DNA from: Melitaea cinxia
Lineage: Eukaryota > Arthropoda > Insecta > Lepidoptera > Nymphalidae
Direction: 5' to 3'
Assembly (NCBI RefSeq): GCF_905220565.1
Contig: NC_059403.1
Location: 2,666,001 to 2,730,000 of the forward strand
Length of the DNA: 64,000 nt
Shown here: piece by piece, positions 52,801-58,685 of the stretch
Position numbering within the stretch: position 1 is the stretch's first letter
How the letters are laid out: the number at the start of each line of letters is the position of its first letter
Translations under genes and position numbers: made by a program
Notes under the pieces: generated by a model
Database searches by the model: none
What the model was told of the DNA's origin: nothing
Seen by the model: only the letters and a program-made list of their open reading frames with translations

Positions 52801-54758
52801 TCTACTCCTAATTTATAAGGGGGTAGGGAGATTAAGGGGAATTAATAACATGTATGGCAAAGCAACGTTTGCGGGGTCAGCTAGTAATATATAAGCATTT
52901 ATCCCAATAGTATAATTTAAGAATTTACACGCAAACAAACAAACTTTTTACTTACCCAGCCATTACAATAAAAAAGTCTAGTCTATTCCATGAGTCGGCG
53001 AGGTACGTGCCGTGCCCATAAATACCCATCGCCACCATTTTAATTGTCATCTCGAGTGTGAAGAATGCGAATATAATGTCATCGAATACCTGAAACGGTA
53101 GCGAAAGTGACAAAGTGCCTTAAATATTCATCCCTCCTAACGTACGTAAAAAGGATTGTAATAAATATTTTTAAAATATGCACTTATTCAAATGGCTACC
53201 CTATATCATTTTATACTGATTTGTTAATTGATTCTTGACCACTTTGTAACCCTTGCATTAATTTTATTTTAGCGCTCTGTAAAAAAGTATTCTGTTACAT
53301 TATAATATATTTTTTTTAATGAAGAAAAGTTTGAATTAAAATTGTTTAAATTGGAAGATTTTTCGTCAACGAAATTTGAACTAAAAAAATAAAATAAAGT
53401 AATGTATACACTGAAGTCACATCGATAAAGAGAGATTGATAAAAAAGTTTTAAAATTAATAAATTATAACGAATTTTCGTTACAGTTAAAACTTTTATAA
53501 AACCATTCGCTCCTTTATTTTATACACTTAACTTCACTACATAGTATAAAACAAAGTCGCTTTCTCTGTCCCTGCACATGTATGTACGCTTAAATCTTTA
53601 AAACTACGCAACAGATTTTGATGCGGTTCTTTTTAATAGATAGATTGATTCAAGAGGAAGGTTTATATGTATAATAACATCCATTAAATAGTGGAGAAAT
53701 ACTGTTATTTTTGAATTTTCTAATGTTATGTCCTAAATAATTATTTTTGTTTCGCTTAAATTGCAAACGCAGGCTGAACCCTACGAGATTTATCAAAATA
53801 ATGTACTAAGTATTGTACACATTGAAAAGGTCTACAGAAAACTCCGCGATGGTATATACCTATCTCTTATGGATATCCCACAATAACATTTTTTGTCATT
53901 TACTTTTTACGACAAATAATGGCTAATTTTCGAAGCGATTTTAACCAATACAGCATTAATCCTTATCCAATTAAATACCTTAAATGTATTTTTTATTTAA
54001 TATAGATCTATATGGCCCTTTACAGCATATGATTTAAATGAGTATTTTCGAAGATATTACAGATTTAAAAATCGCGGTACGTAGCGTTTGCGGTGGTACT
54101 GGATCGATTTTAATCATTTTTTCAGTGAATGACATACATTATACCCGTGCGAAGCCGGCCGAATGTATATAAAAATAAGCTATTATTATCAAGTGACAAT
54201 TGATAATAATTTGTGGCAAGTTACAAGATGGGTCTCATTTTAAATTAAAAATATATATTATTCTTTTTGGTTCAAAGTAGGTTTTTTTAAATTAATTTTG
54301 TTAAAGGTATTCAATAAAATGTATTCGTGTCTCTTTTCAAACAAAAAAATATGACTTCAATTTCCATTAGAATAACAAAATCATCAACGTAATCTAATTT
54401 AATTATATTCACATAATTAAGGATCTCGATCAAATTTAAATGAGACCACAAAAAAAAAGAAAAAAAAAGAAAGGAAAAAAGCATCAGCTTTCTAACATAT
54501 AATGTATCATCAAAATCAGTACACGCTATCAAAATTAATAAGAAGACAAATAACAATACAGTCGATTTGAGAATCTTCTTCTTTTTTGAGTTTGGTTAAA
54601 AAAAATACCTGCAAATAATAAAACAATTGTTGTACTTTACCTGTAAAATCTTACATCTGTTGGTGATGCACTGGTCGTCGACGCAGGGCTGATACATGCC
54701 CAGCGTGACGCAATTCAGTAATATCACCAACATTGATATCCTCTCGAACCATGTATAT
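28098..54758 (-). CDS. Ca-alpha1T: T-type (Cav3) voltage-gated calcium channel alpha-1 subunit, 5'-partial, 33 exons
   Basis: Spliced gene span. The product is the pore-forming subunit of a low-voltage-activated calcium channel in the plasma membrane, with four domains of six membrane segments each. Filter residues, numbered from the first complete in-window codon of the short isoform, are E about 271 (LEGW), E about 807 (TQEDW), D about 1587 (SSRDGW) and D about 1884 (TGDNW). This EEDD ring separates Cav3 from the EEEE of Cav1/2. The domain I turret motif CVNWNQYYTNC and the S6-I exit ATQFSETK are also Cav3-typical. All 33 exons join in frame with GT-AG introns, 6568 nt to the stop with the short alternative exon. 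The start codon and cytoplasmic N-terminus lie outside the window. The insect orthologue name is used; the family call is very secure, individual weak splice sites less so. Confidence 0.97.
29029..29258 (-). CDS. Ca-alpha1T: Exon A5: domain IV pore, filter and S6
   Basis: 230 nt exon encoding LGEHAHFANFGMAFLTLFRV, ATGDNWNGIMKDTLREDCDS, then IVS6 within IIAPIFFVVFVLMAQFVLVN. The D of TGDNW is the domain IV filter aspartate. Extracellular loop cysteines (EDCDSSVDCVRNCC) match the Cav3 pattern. Donor GTAAGT. Confidence 0.97.
29385..29954 (-). CDS. Ca-alpha1T: Exon A4: III-IV linker end and domain IV S1-S5
   Basis: 570 nt, the largest transmembrane exon. It encodes MHQRPYYSDYGQTRLFVHNV, FDLAIAGVIGLNVVTMAIEY (IVS1), NYFFTAVFILEAAMKLVALG (IVS2), QLDVIIVILSIVGIVLEELE (IVS3), TIMRVMRVLRIARVLKLLKM (IVS4) and NLGLLFFLLFFIFAALGVEL (IVS5). 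It ends with ECSDEIPCQ and one base of Gly. Donor GTTAGC. Confidence 0.97.
30134..30326 (-). CDS. Ca-alpha1T: Exon A3: domain III S6 and III-IV linker
   Basis: 193 nt exon encoding PIVNYSEWRLLYFIAFILLV, GFFVLNMFVGVVVENFHRCR (IIIS6), then a long charged helix EEQEKEERVRRAAKRALQME and KKRR. Ends with one base of Lys; donor GTAAGC. Confidence 0.97.
30327..30942 (-). other. Intron between exons A2 and A3
   Basis: 616 bp, GT-AG. No repeat and no alternative exon that I can find. Confidence 0.7.
30943..31161 (-). CDS. Ca-alpha1T: Exon A2: domain III turret, pore helix and filter
   Basis: 219 nt, phase 0. It encodes LFKGAFFYCEGANIKNVRNK with sequon-like positions, WVNRKYNFDDLGKALMSLFV, LSSRDGWVNIMYTGLDAVGV and DQQ. 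The D of SRDGW is the domain III filter aspartate, diagnostic of Cav3 rather than Cav1/2. Confidence 0.97.
31333..31494 (-). CDS. Ca-alpha1T: Exon A: domain III, S4 and S5
   Basis: 162 nt, phase 0. It encodes VFRLLRSLRPLRVINRAPGL (IIIS4), KLVVQTLLSSLRPIGNIVLI and CCTFFIIFGILGVQ (IIIS5). It is essentially the Cav3 consensus throughout. Confidence 0.96.
31650..31799 (-). CDS. Ca-alpha1T: Exon B: domain III, S3 and start of S4
   Basis: 150 nt, phase 0. It encodes VVASGMFYGSEAYFTSGWNI, MDGSLVIISIIDLLMSLVSE (IIIS3) and SSPRIFGILR. The acceptor ataatataaag has almost no pyrimidine tract, yet the reading frame and homology leave no other choice. Confidence 0.94.
31995..32187 (-). CDS. Ca-alpha1T: Exon C: domain III, S1-S2
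   Basis: 193 nt exon. It encodes IRRLCTWMVTRSWFDNIVLL, FIALNCITLAMERPNIPPDS (IIIS1 and loop), then NYVFTVVFAVEMFIK (IIIS2). AMERP is the typical Cav3 loop motif. Donor GTTTAT is weak. Confidence 0.95.
32188..32734 (-). other. Intron between exons D and C
   Basis: 547 bp, GT-AG. The part at 32470-32700 is less AT-rich than neighbouring introns; no coding sense found. Confidence 0.65.
32735..32883 (-). CDS. Ca-alpha1T: Exon D: end of II-III linker before IIIS1
   Basis: 149 nt exon encoding VTINNNICIFSSRFDRRQFR, then FKDLFRFMEPTGCLKEKEDY and SLYIFAPNN. The last block corresponds to the Cav3 pre-IIIS1 motif (mammalian form like WSAYIFPP). Ends with AA of a Lys codon; donor GTAAGA. Confidence 0.93.
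33145..33293 (-). CDS. Ca-alpha1T: Exon E: II-III linker
   Basis: 149 nt exon encoding EFIPITSVSEVKASNLTPTT, then PQPQIPTRPRNESLRPNNQA and LPLIKQINEE. I placed the acceptor at aactacag because only it completes the split Glu codon from exon F. The open frame continues further 5', which could mislead a gene finder. Donor GTAAAT. Confidence 0.84.
33434..33542 (-). CDS. Ca-alpha1T: Exon F: II-III linker
   Basis: 109 nt exon encoding ASWKAPEAGFSSDSTVKLDT, then VKPPPHRLSLTNDYIT. The acceptor (ttataaaag) is weak, but the exon is required to keep phase between G and E. Ends with one base of Glu; donor GTACGT. Confidence 0.82.
33543..34179 (-). other. Intron between exons G and F
   Basis: 637 bp, GT-AG, very AT-rich. 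Nothing else seen. Confidence 0.65.
34180..34331 (-). CDS. Ca-alpha1T: Exon G: II-III linker
   Basis: 152 nt exon encoding SSLRKNELLLSSSMVIKNDT, then QSELNNRSRVQLPIRRVSAH and TALTTPILPD. RIRRVS-like basic patch before a serine is a kinase-type pattern only. Acceptor ttgctag, donor GTAAGA. Confidence 0.86.
34503..34672 (-). CDS. Ca-alpha1T: Exon H: II-III linker
   Basis: 170 nt exon encoding SLTAIPPSINGDDKCRVQRG, then YSWRLSRPSLRRKKQRTGSD and SDAVVLNNGRDHAACN. The SRPSLRRKK...SDSDAVVL block resembles the basic/acidic segment in mammalian Cav3 II-III linkers. One base of Gly is left at the donor (GTAAGT). Confidence 0.88.
34773..35065 (-). CDS. Ca-alpha1T: Exon I: II-III linker, proline-rich
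   Basis: 293 nt exon encoding CTSIPGLLKPPNSYTLTLHS, then PPMTLAPPPLSLAPPPSRST, SPASTPTTPRSLPSPTLPEK and NLQVTIAKDDNCLNVSDKSS. The middle is a run of proline-rich repeats (LAPPP twice, PxxP motifs), a possible SH3-type docking stretch by pattern only. Ends with AA of a Lys codon. Confidence 0.88.
35197..35397 (-). CDS. Ca-alpha1T: Exon J: II-III linker
   Basis: 201 nt, phase 0. It encodes ESKMLASNTGAAENSTVVPM, then Thr/Pro-rich linker and FRDFNVALTLERSTMLSSLD, SIDRTS. Acceptor aaattttag; donor GTACGT. The conserved-looking FNVALTLERSTML segment suggests a short structured motif, but I cannot name it. Confidence 0.87.
35398..36223 (-). other. Intron between exons K and J
   Basis: 826 bp, GT-AG. 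No repeat or extra exon seen. Confidence 0.65.
36224..36394 (-). CDS. Ca-alpha1T: Exon K: II-III linker, basic and cysteine-bearing
   Basis: 171 nt, phase 0. It encodes NEIKNYWKSADDVRKAKDDI, a lysine-rich middle (KSLKVRKKSKSSGHH) and PAMCKDCAQSNKCNIQK with two CxxC-like spacings. In frame and skippable without frameshift. Donor GTAAGT. Confidence 0.87.
36648..36782 (-). CDS. Ca-alpha1T: Exon L: II-III linker, first segment
   Basis: 135 nt, phase 0. It encodes RHERREREQRELAKSKLSSE, then CFSDNNELQYDESNSGSHSS and DSFSQ, a charged helix followed by an acidic, serine-rich stretch. The acceptor is tttttag; an adjacent AG two bases later would break the frame. The donor is GTGATT, weaker than most. 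Confidence 0.88.
36858..37013 (-). CDS. Ca-alpha1T: Exon M: domain II selectivity filter and S6
   Basis: 156 nt, phase 0 at both ends. It encodes VLTQEDWNVVLFNGMEKTSH, then [20 protein letters not shown] and LVAILVEGFSSE (IIS6). The E of TQEDW is the domain II filter glutamate. It is the shared 3' partner of both alternative turret exons. Confidence 0.97.
37014..37651 (-). other. Intron between alternative exon N-long and exon M
   Basis: 638 bp, GT-AG. When N-short is chosen, this region, N-long and the upstream intron are removed as one 2.3 kb intron. Confidence 0.7.
37652..37817 (-). CDS. Ca-alpha1T: Alternative exon N-long: domain II S5-P turret, penta-cysteine form
   Basis: 166 nt exon with the same phases as N-short. 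It encodes ILGMYLFGGKFCKFIEDNGS, then RDCTCPEIISHHPKCECDRK and HFNNILWATVTVFQ. It has five cysteines and is 16 residues longer. The consensus FGC is FGG here. The first 13 and last 19 residues align with N-short, showing exon duplication. Its acceptor has a strong upstream pyrimidine tract and its donor is GTAAGT, both stronger than those of N-short. Confidence 0.92.
37818..39290 (-). other. Region between the two mutually exclusive exons
   Basis: 1473 bp. Holds the pyrimidine-rich acceptor region of N-long (about 37820-37870). No repeat family is present. A plus-strand frame at 38603-38866 is not supported as a gene. Elements that choose between the two exons are likely to be here. Confidence 0.6.
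39291..39408 (-). CDS. Ca-alpha1T: Alternative exon N-short: domain II S5-P turret, tri-cysteine form
   Basis: 118 nt exon beginning with the last base of a Ser codon and ending in phase 0. It encodes ILGMNLFGCKFCKKDEDGD, then VECDRKNFDTLLWAFVTVFQ. It has three cysteines (FGC, KFC, VEC). FGCKF and DRKNFDTLLWA match the usual Cav3 consensus, so this is the ancestral-looking version. Donor GTATTG; acceptor acgttcag with a weak tract. It is spliced in place of the exon at 37652-37817. Confidence 0.93.
39409..40448 (-). other. Intron between exon O and alternative exon N-short
   Basis: 1040 bp, GT-AG, very AT-rich. No third copy of the turret exon found. Confidence 0.65.
40449..40658 (-). CDS. 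Ca-alpha1T: Exon O: domain II, S3 end, S4 and S5
   Basis: 210 nt exon encoding GLSVLRTFRLLRILKLVRFM (IIS4 voltage sensor), PNLRRQLFVMLRTMDNVAIF and the S5 core SLLVLFIFIF. It ends with AG, two bases of a Ser codon. Both alternative downstream exons complete it as Ser (AGC or AGT). This is the shared 5' partner of the mutually exclusive pair. Confidence 0.96.
40733..40943 (-). CDS. Ca-alpha1T: Exon P: domain II, S1-S3
   Basis: 211 nt exon. It encodes ILLAILINTLSMGIEYHNQP (IIS1), EELTVIVEYSNIVFSAIFAV with EMLLKIIAEG (IIS2), then NGFNVFDGVIVIL (IIS3). MGIEYHNQPEELT is close to invariant among Cav3 channels. Confidence 0.96.
41012..41195 (-). CDS. Ca-alpha1T: Exon Q: end of I-II linker before IIS1
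   Basis: 184 nt exon encoding IVEIDDFSCCAELIAAEAAA then an acidic-to-basic stretch, CLRLWRQISKCFSLLRKRIK and TIVNHKYFQQ. The last block matches the conserved Cav3 pre-IIS1 segment (residues like VDSKYFGRG). It ends with one base of Gly. Confidence 0.93.
41283..41479 (-). CDS. Ca-alpha1T: Exon R: I-II linker, acceptor choice uncertain
   Basis: 197 nt exon encoding FDLPAGETAEERAAAGGTMS, then CQELLALSGALSAALP and FFEELTKGISKRAGEDKLDT. The split Gly/Glu codon from exon S needs two bases here. The acceptor at 41480-41481 (gggcatag) satisfies this. A second acceptor at 41504-41505 (gcacag) is also in frame and would add eight residues. The donor after AAG is GTAACT. Confidence 0.82.
41480..42384 (-). 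other. Intron between exons S and R
   Basis: 905 bp. Contains a second in-frame acceptor 24 nt upstream of exon R. Otherwise nothing recognised. Confidence 0.6.
42385..42538 (-). CDS. Ca-alpha1T: Exon S: I-II linker
   Basis: 154 nt exon encoding NASNLSLLSPPSLARRRSSV then MFSDTVLLHVPNAQNLAHPH and SSEKMTQT. The RRRSSV patch is a basophilic-kinase-type site by pattern only. It ends with one base of a split codon. Donor GTAAGC, acceptor cttatacag. Confidence 0.88.
42634..42726 (-). CDS. Ca-alpha1T: Exon T: I-II linker
   Basis: 93 nt, phase 0 at both ends. It encodes GNGKSVEEGGDEPLSRPSLL followed by RVPSLSAADLE. It is low-complexity linker with Ser/Pro motifs. Being a multiple of three and in phase, it could be skipped without breaking the frame. 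Acceptor ctaaaactag. Confidence 0.85.
42840..43118 (-). mobile_element. Helitron-like non-autonomous element in the intron between exons T and U
   Basis: Read on the minus strand it begins near aaaattctcgtgtcgcggtg and ends gggtcagctagt, with CTAG at its 3' terminus. The same family is at 7499-7794 and 52672-52885. A 3' CTAG with no terminal inverted repeats fits Helitrons. There is no coding capacity. Confidence 0.6.
43452..43566 (-). CDS. Ca-alpha1T: Exon U: I-II linker
   Basis: 115 nt exon encoding RVYKYQRAQLRWRTSRETLQ and then a His/Cys/Pro-rich patch HHPCCPRTHPQ. Mammalian Cav3 linkers also carry His- and Cys-rich stretches, but I cannot assign a function here. It was supported by an in-frame joining to exons V and T and by clean splice sites. 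Confidence 0.87.
43654..43886 (-). CDS. Ca-alpha1T: Exon V: domain I S6 end and proximal I-II linker (gating brake)
   Basis: 233 nt exon encoding IGSFFMINLCLVVIATQFSE, the end of IS6. A charged helix (TKKREMERMRAERARF), a Ser/Thr-rich turn and a second helix (CYAEIVKYVAHLWRRFKRRM) follow. In Cav3 channels this helix-loop-helix just after IS6 is the gating brake that stabilises the closed state. The sequence shows the layout; function is from the family. Confidence 0.95.
43964..44056 (-). CDS. Ca-alpha1T: Exon W: domain I selectivity filter and S6 start
   Basis: 93 nt, phase 0 at both ends. It encodes VISLEGWTDIMYYVQDAHSF then WDWIYFVLLIV. The E of LEGW is the domain I filter glutamate. The segment after it enters IS6. 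Confidence 0.97.
44172..44369 (+). repeat. SINE-like element (family A) in the intron between exons X and W
   Basis: Partial copy of the family also seen at 4850, 5729, 18910, 23574, 61250 and 63032. It shares the blocks acagctaaataatactgc, ggtaatcgcttactatcagg and tgagccgtatacttgtttgc, and ends in an A-run at about 44361-44368. It fills most of a 323 bp intron and sits in antisense orientation to the channel gene. Confidence 0.8.
44380..44656 (-). CDS. Ca-alpha1T: Exon X: domain I extracellular turret and pore helix
   Basis: 277 nt exon encoding the long cysteine-rich S5-P turret. It includes IYYEFSKELDYICTTPEDNG, NETAKPFSYNHPTNTS with possible N-glycosylation sequons, and the Cav3 hallmark CVNWNQYYTNC. 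It then runs into the pore helix FDNIGLAWVAIFL. The last residue is Leu, where the vertebrate Cav3 channels I know have Gln. A SINE tail begins 10 bp beyond the donor. Confidence 0.95.
44657..47012 (-). other. Intron between exons Y and X
   Basis: 2356 bp, GT-AG. Free of the repeat families listed here. Two less AT-rich blocks at about 45080-45310 and 46440-46720 stand out; no coding sense. Confidence 0.6.
47013..47184 (-). CDS. Ca-alpha1T: Exon Y: domain I, S4-S5 linker and S5
   Basis: 172 nt exon. It encodes MRILVMLLLDTLPMLGNVLL, then the S5 core LCFFVFFIFGIVGVQLWEG and the start of the extracellular turret with RQRCELVLPPNVLRP. This stretch is one of the best conserved parts of Cav3 channels. 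A 5.3 kb intron precedes it, the longest fully contained in the window. Confidence 0.96.
47185..52443 (-). other. Intron between exons Z and Y
   Basis: 5259 bp, GT-AG. Contains a family H tail at 48720-48835 (tagccttcctcgataaatga, caaacaaacaaactcttcag) and a tRNA-derived SINE at 50466-50700. The rest is featureless to me. Confidence 0.6.
50466..50700 (+). repeat. tRNA-derived SINE (family B), full head
   Basis: A-box-like tggtatagtggtg just inside the start and a clear B-box ggttcgattcc at 50529-50539, spaced as in a tRNA. The body contains tgtgggtctccgcgccgtgc and tatgcagggtaagcgagata, with an AT-rich end. Sense of the element is opposite to the host gene. Confidence 0.78.
52444..52541 (-). 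CDS. Ca-alpha1T: Exon Z: domain I, S3 end and S4 voltage sensor
   Basis: 98 nt exon. It encodes ALEYALNVENINLSAIRTIR and then VLRPLRAINRIP, which is the arginine-repeat S4 segment of domain I. It ends with one base of a Ser codon completed by the next exon (SMRIL). Acceptor ttttcag; donor GTAAGT. Confidence 0.95.
52672..52885 (+). mobile_element. Helitron-like element in the intron between exons AA and Z
   Basis: Same family as 7499-7794: ataaaattctcgtgtcagaa, ctcctccgaaacggctggac, tttgcggggtcagctagt, CTAG at 52881-52884. It occupies about half of a 414 bp intron. Confidence 0.65.
52956..53089 (-). CDS. Ca-alpha1T: Exon AA: domain I, segments S2-S3
   Basis: 134 nt exon starting in phase 0 and ending with two bases of a Gly codon. 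It encodes FDDIIFAFFTLEMTIKMVA (IS2, with the acidic E that pairs with S4 arginines), a short loop GIYGHGTYLADSWNRLDFF, and the start of S3 (IVMA). It is near-identical in character to the Cav3 consensus. Confidence 0.95.
53537..54170 (+). repeat. Interspersed repeat (family E), long intronic copy
   Basis: Shares catagtataaaacaaagtcg and gaggaaggtttatatgtata with 22951-23165, and extends to a tail gtgcgaagccggccgaatg. Lies in the intron between exons BB and AA. Confidence 0.65.
54311..54602 (+). repeat. Degraded TIR-type repeat (family D) near exon BB donor
   Basis: Matches family D in tatgacttcaatttcc, aagcatcagctttct and ttttgagtttggttaaaaaa. It ends 38 bp from the last base of exon BB. 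Confidence 0.5.
54641..54758 (-). CDS. Ca-alpha1T: Exon BB: domain I, segment S1
   Basis: This is the first coding exon in the window, 118 nt, beginning with the last base of a split codon, so an upstream coding exon must exist. It encodes WFERISMLVILLNCVTLGMY (IS1) and then a cysteine-bearing S1-S2 loop (QPCVDDQC, NRCKILQ). The acceptor at 54759-54760 has a mixed pyrimidine tract. The donor after CAG at 54641 is GTAAAG. A degraded repeat copy lies 38 bp into the following intron. Confidence 0.93.
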
Positions 54759-56059
54759 CTTAGTTAAGGAAATACTTTATTCATTCGGAAACAATTACAT
54801 ATACTTAATTTTAATGAAGTAAGACTTCTTTACGCACGCTTGACTCGGGGAACTGGTGTAAGCGAGCTTTACGAAAAGTGTGATTGTGCGAGGACAGAGT
54901 TGAGAGAGAGATATATATTAGTGAAGATAGAAAGAGAAAGTGAATTTTTTTTCCACCCATTAACCTTAATTTACTTGCTACAGCAACGAGTTATAACATA
55001 AATGTTTACAAAATTATTTCCCACTATGTTTCTGTTTGTACTAAAATAAATAAGATTAAAAATTCTATTTTAGTTGGTATACGTTTCAATTTTGATAAAG
55101 TTGTTGACGGCAGATTAAATCTTAGGTAGTATAGTAGAGGAGCTAGAAATTAAACCAGAAAAGTGTTTTAAAACAATACTTTCGATCTTCAATATCGCAG
55201 TAATTTCAATAATATCCAATAAGGAAAAACCTTAATTTGAAACTTATTACTTCTCGCATATAAAAGTTGAACGGGAGTCCGAGGTCTTTAATCACAACGC
55301 TTCGGTAGTTCTTCAATTACGTAATTTCTTTTTTCCAGAAGTTTATCTAAAGTTAGTTGAGTTATAAACTTTACGCAAGGGCTCTGAACGCCACTCGATT
55401 TGATTAAAACTCGAATGAGCGAAAAATTTGAAATAAAACAGCGTAACTTAATTAAATTAATTAAGAAATATGGATTAATGAACAAAAATTTTATAATACG
55501 GTGAATTAAAATAAAAAGTTCTAATACATTTCGATGTAGGAATTTTAAAATATTGGAAGTTAGGTTAGCAAAATTATCTTAAAATATTAAATTACGTTAT
55601 CGTTAGAAATGTTTAACGATATTCACAACAAGACGCTAGGACAAAGGTATTCAGAAATTTTCACATTTAATCTTTTGTTTGGAGTTCTGTGTCATGTTGT
55701 CATTATTACTATTATGTATCGCTGTGCCCGTTTAATAAATAGTAATTATAATGCAAGACAAAAAACTAAAATAGAACACTAAAACGTTACCAGTTAGGTA
55801 ATTTATCTTGTTCGCTGATATGAAAACACACGTTTACTTAGTTTTTTAGATATCTGGTCCTCTTTATCATTTAACAGATATCCCCGTTAGATCTGTTTTA
55901 TTGATTGAATTTATCGTAATAATCGGTAAAAGTTTATACACAAAATTAAAAACATACAAAGACCTAACATAAACGAGTAACGAATAACGAGTTCAATTAA
56001 GAAATTTGGTCACGTAGAATGGAGAAGACGCGAAGGAGAATGACCGGTGTAATATGAGA
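54759..56059. other. Non-coding DNA upstream of exon BB, probably intron
   Basis: Exon BB begins mid-codon, so this is intron sequence if the upstream exon lies further up. No candidate exon for the Cav3 N-terminal segment (Cys/Trp-bearing stretch before IS1) is seen. Confidence 0.55.
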
Positions 56060-57127
56060 TAGCAAGAAATTACTCAAAAATAAGTCATCGGATCTCAATC
56101 AAATTTACATGGGACCACAAGCCAAGCATCAGCTTTCGATTAAAAATCATCAAAATTGGTACACCCGGAAAAAATTGTCGAGTAAATGCGTTATTAGATA
56201 TAACTCGAAAAGTACCTGTCAAAATTAAATTTAAATGTGACCAAATGGCACGCATCACCTTATGATTAAAAAAAAAATGATCAAAATTGTTACACCCAGT
56301 CAAAAGTTCTGAGGTAAACATACACAAATAATTGTGTTTGCTCGCAAATGAAAAATAACCGACTTCAATTACATCGACGAGTAATACAACGTAGATCGAC
56401 GAAAAAATAGTCAAGTAACTGCGCGTTATCAAAGATTACTCAAAAAGTAGTTATCAGATCTCAATAAAATTTATATGTGACCACATAACAAACATCAGCT
56501 TTGGATTAAATAAAAAATTATTAAAATCGGTACACCCAGTAAAAAGTTATTGCGGATTTTCAAGAAGTTCCCTCGATTTCTCTGGGATCCCATTATCAGA
56601 TCCTGGTTTCCTTATCATGGTACTAAACTAAGGATATCTTCTTTCCAACAAAAAAAGAATTATTAAAATCGGTACACATAGTAAAAAGTTATTGCGGATT
56701 TTCAAGAATTTCCATCAGTTTCTCTGGGATCCCATCATCAGATCCTGGTTTCCTTATCATAATACCAAACTAGGGATATCTCCTTTCCACCAAAAAAGAA
56801 ATTATCAAAATCGGTACATCCAGTAGAAAGTTATGCGGTATAAATACAACGTAGGTCGACGAAAAAAGCGTCAAGTAAAAACGCATTATTAGATATAGCT
56901 CGAAAAGTAGTTGTTAGATCTCAAATAAATTTAAATGCGACCAATTGGCACACACCACCTTTCGATTAAAAGAAAATTTGTCGAAATCGCTCCACCCAGT
57001 CAAAAGTTCTGATGTAACATACATAAAAAAAAAATACAGTCGAATTGAGAACCTCCTCCTTTTTTGGAAGTCGGTTAAAAACACAATCAAATTGCGAACT
57101 TCGTCCTTCTTTGGAAGTCGGTTAAAA
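56060..57127 (+). mobile_element. TIR-type element (family D), full copy nested after a partial copy
   Basis: 56060-56332 is a headless partial copy. 56334-57085 is a full copy from gtgtttgctcgcaaatgaaa to ttggaagtcggttaaaaaca, longer than 13541-14146 because the tttctctgggatcccat block is duplicated (near 56575 and 56710). A spare tail (ctttggaagtcggttaaaat) follows at 57107-57126. Confidence 0.65.
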
Positions 57128-57882
57128 TAGCATAAAACATAATATTGCATTTAACTTTTCTAGTGCTTTTGATTTTATTTCAACTAACGTAAGAGCGGAT
57201 CGAACTAGTTCAAACTGGTATTAACATAATGTCCATTAAATATTTACTGGACCGAATATGCTCAACGTGCGTTGAAATAAATGTATTAAAATTTATAGTG
57301 TTTTATATGTCGGCAAATATATGTTATTGCTTATAAAACATACAATTACTTTTAATAAATGAATTAATATTTATATAAGAAGTTAAAAGAGTTTTTAGTT
57401 GGTGTTTTGGAGTTACTAGGAGTTAATTGTGGAAATTATAATTATCACGAACCGATGACCGGATTGCGACCACTACTGTTCCTAAGATTATATAATAAAT
57501 ATATAATAAATGTACCAGTGTCAAAGTAGGCGTGGGTCGCTAATATATAAACATACTATAAATCTTACAATCATCTTGACTCAGATGTACATGCTTTGTA
57601 CATATGCAATTACGATCAGTGTGACAATTGCAGTAAACTCGTCTTCTACGTTTCAAATAACGTACAATTATTATATCACTATAATCTATGACATTGTATA
57701 TACGAAATTTATGGTTCAACTTTCGTGCGCTAGACCTACAAGACTGCTAGCAGAGCTCCTTTTCGATTACGCTTCATGGAACAGTCGTACAAAAAAGTCT
57801 TTTCATAGGTCTTCTCAAGCCAAATTTGGGTGATTTCAGTAATACGAACTATTTATTTTATATAGTAACGTATACTCTTACG
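57128..57882. other. Non-coding DNA
   Basis: A plus-strand frame at 57510-57833 has no recognisable motif. No other feature seen. Confidence 0.5.
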
Positions 57883-58220
57883 CTTCAGCCTTTAATATAC
57901 CACAAGTGGGCATAGGCCTCTTTCCCCATGTAGGAGAAGGATCAGAGCTTAATCCACCACGCTGCTGCAATGCGGGTTGGCGGATATATTCCCTACTATG
58001 AGTAACGATCGCTATCAGGTGTACATGATAACAACCGGGGCCGACGGCTTAACTGTTCTCCGAGGCACGGTGGGGAGACCCACAAGGACTACACAAACAC
58101 CCAGACCACGGCAAACACCTGTATGGCCAATACAAATGTTAGTTATGTGCCGGGATCGAACCCGCAACCGCCAGCACAACAGGTACAATCCATGGCTGTA
58201 ACCGTTGCGCCAACGCGGCG
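57883..58220. repeat. Family C fragment joined to an antisense tRNA-derived SINE (family B)
   Basis: 57883-58014 has cacaagtgggcataggcctc and aatgcgggttggcggatata. 58015-58220 in minus orientation has cgaggcacggtggggagacc, acacccagaccacggcaaac and a B-box complement gggatcgaacccgcaacc. The two may be halves of one composite element. Confidence 0.6.
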
Positions 58221-58387
58221 TCAACGTATACTCGAGCAGTCTTATTTTACAATACATAATTTCCCCAAACACTTGATTACTTATTTGTGTTATGTGCTAT
58301 CACACGCCTAAACATAAAATTTCATGCCTCTAAAATTTATTACGTGTAATAAAATTTAGTTACATCCAATATGACAGGAAAACGATT

Positions 58388-58470
58388 CAGCCTGTAACAT
58401 TCCACTGCTATAGGCATCTTTCTCCGGAGAAGGATTGGAGCTTGCTCCACTGCGGGTTGGCGGATGGGAA
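58388..58470 (+). repeat. Family C fragment
   Basis: agcctgtaacattccactgc, ccggagaaggattggagctt, actgcgggttggcggatg. Confidence 0.6.
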
Positions 58471-58685
58471 AACATTAAGATATATTGAGGCACAAATATT
58501 ATATCAAGACTGGAATAATTATTTTTTAAGCCACAACTAATTGGATCAAAGAAAATAAATATCTAATCTAACCTATATGCAAAAATAAGATGCACTTTCG
58601 TGAAAAAATGTCAGTGATTTTGATTTATGTGATTTTCCCCAATTTAAAAAATACTGAAATATTTATGCATATAATAATAATATAG

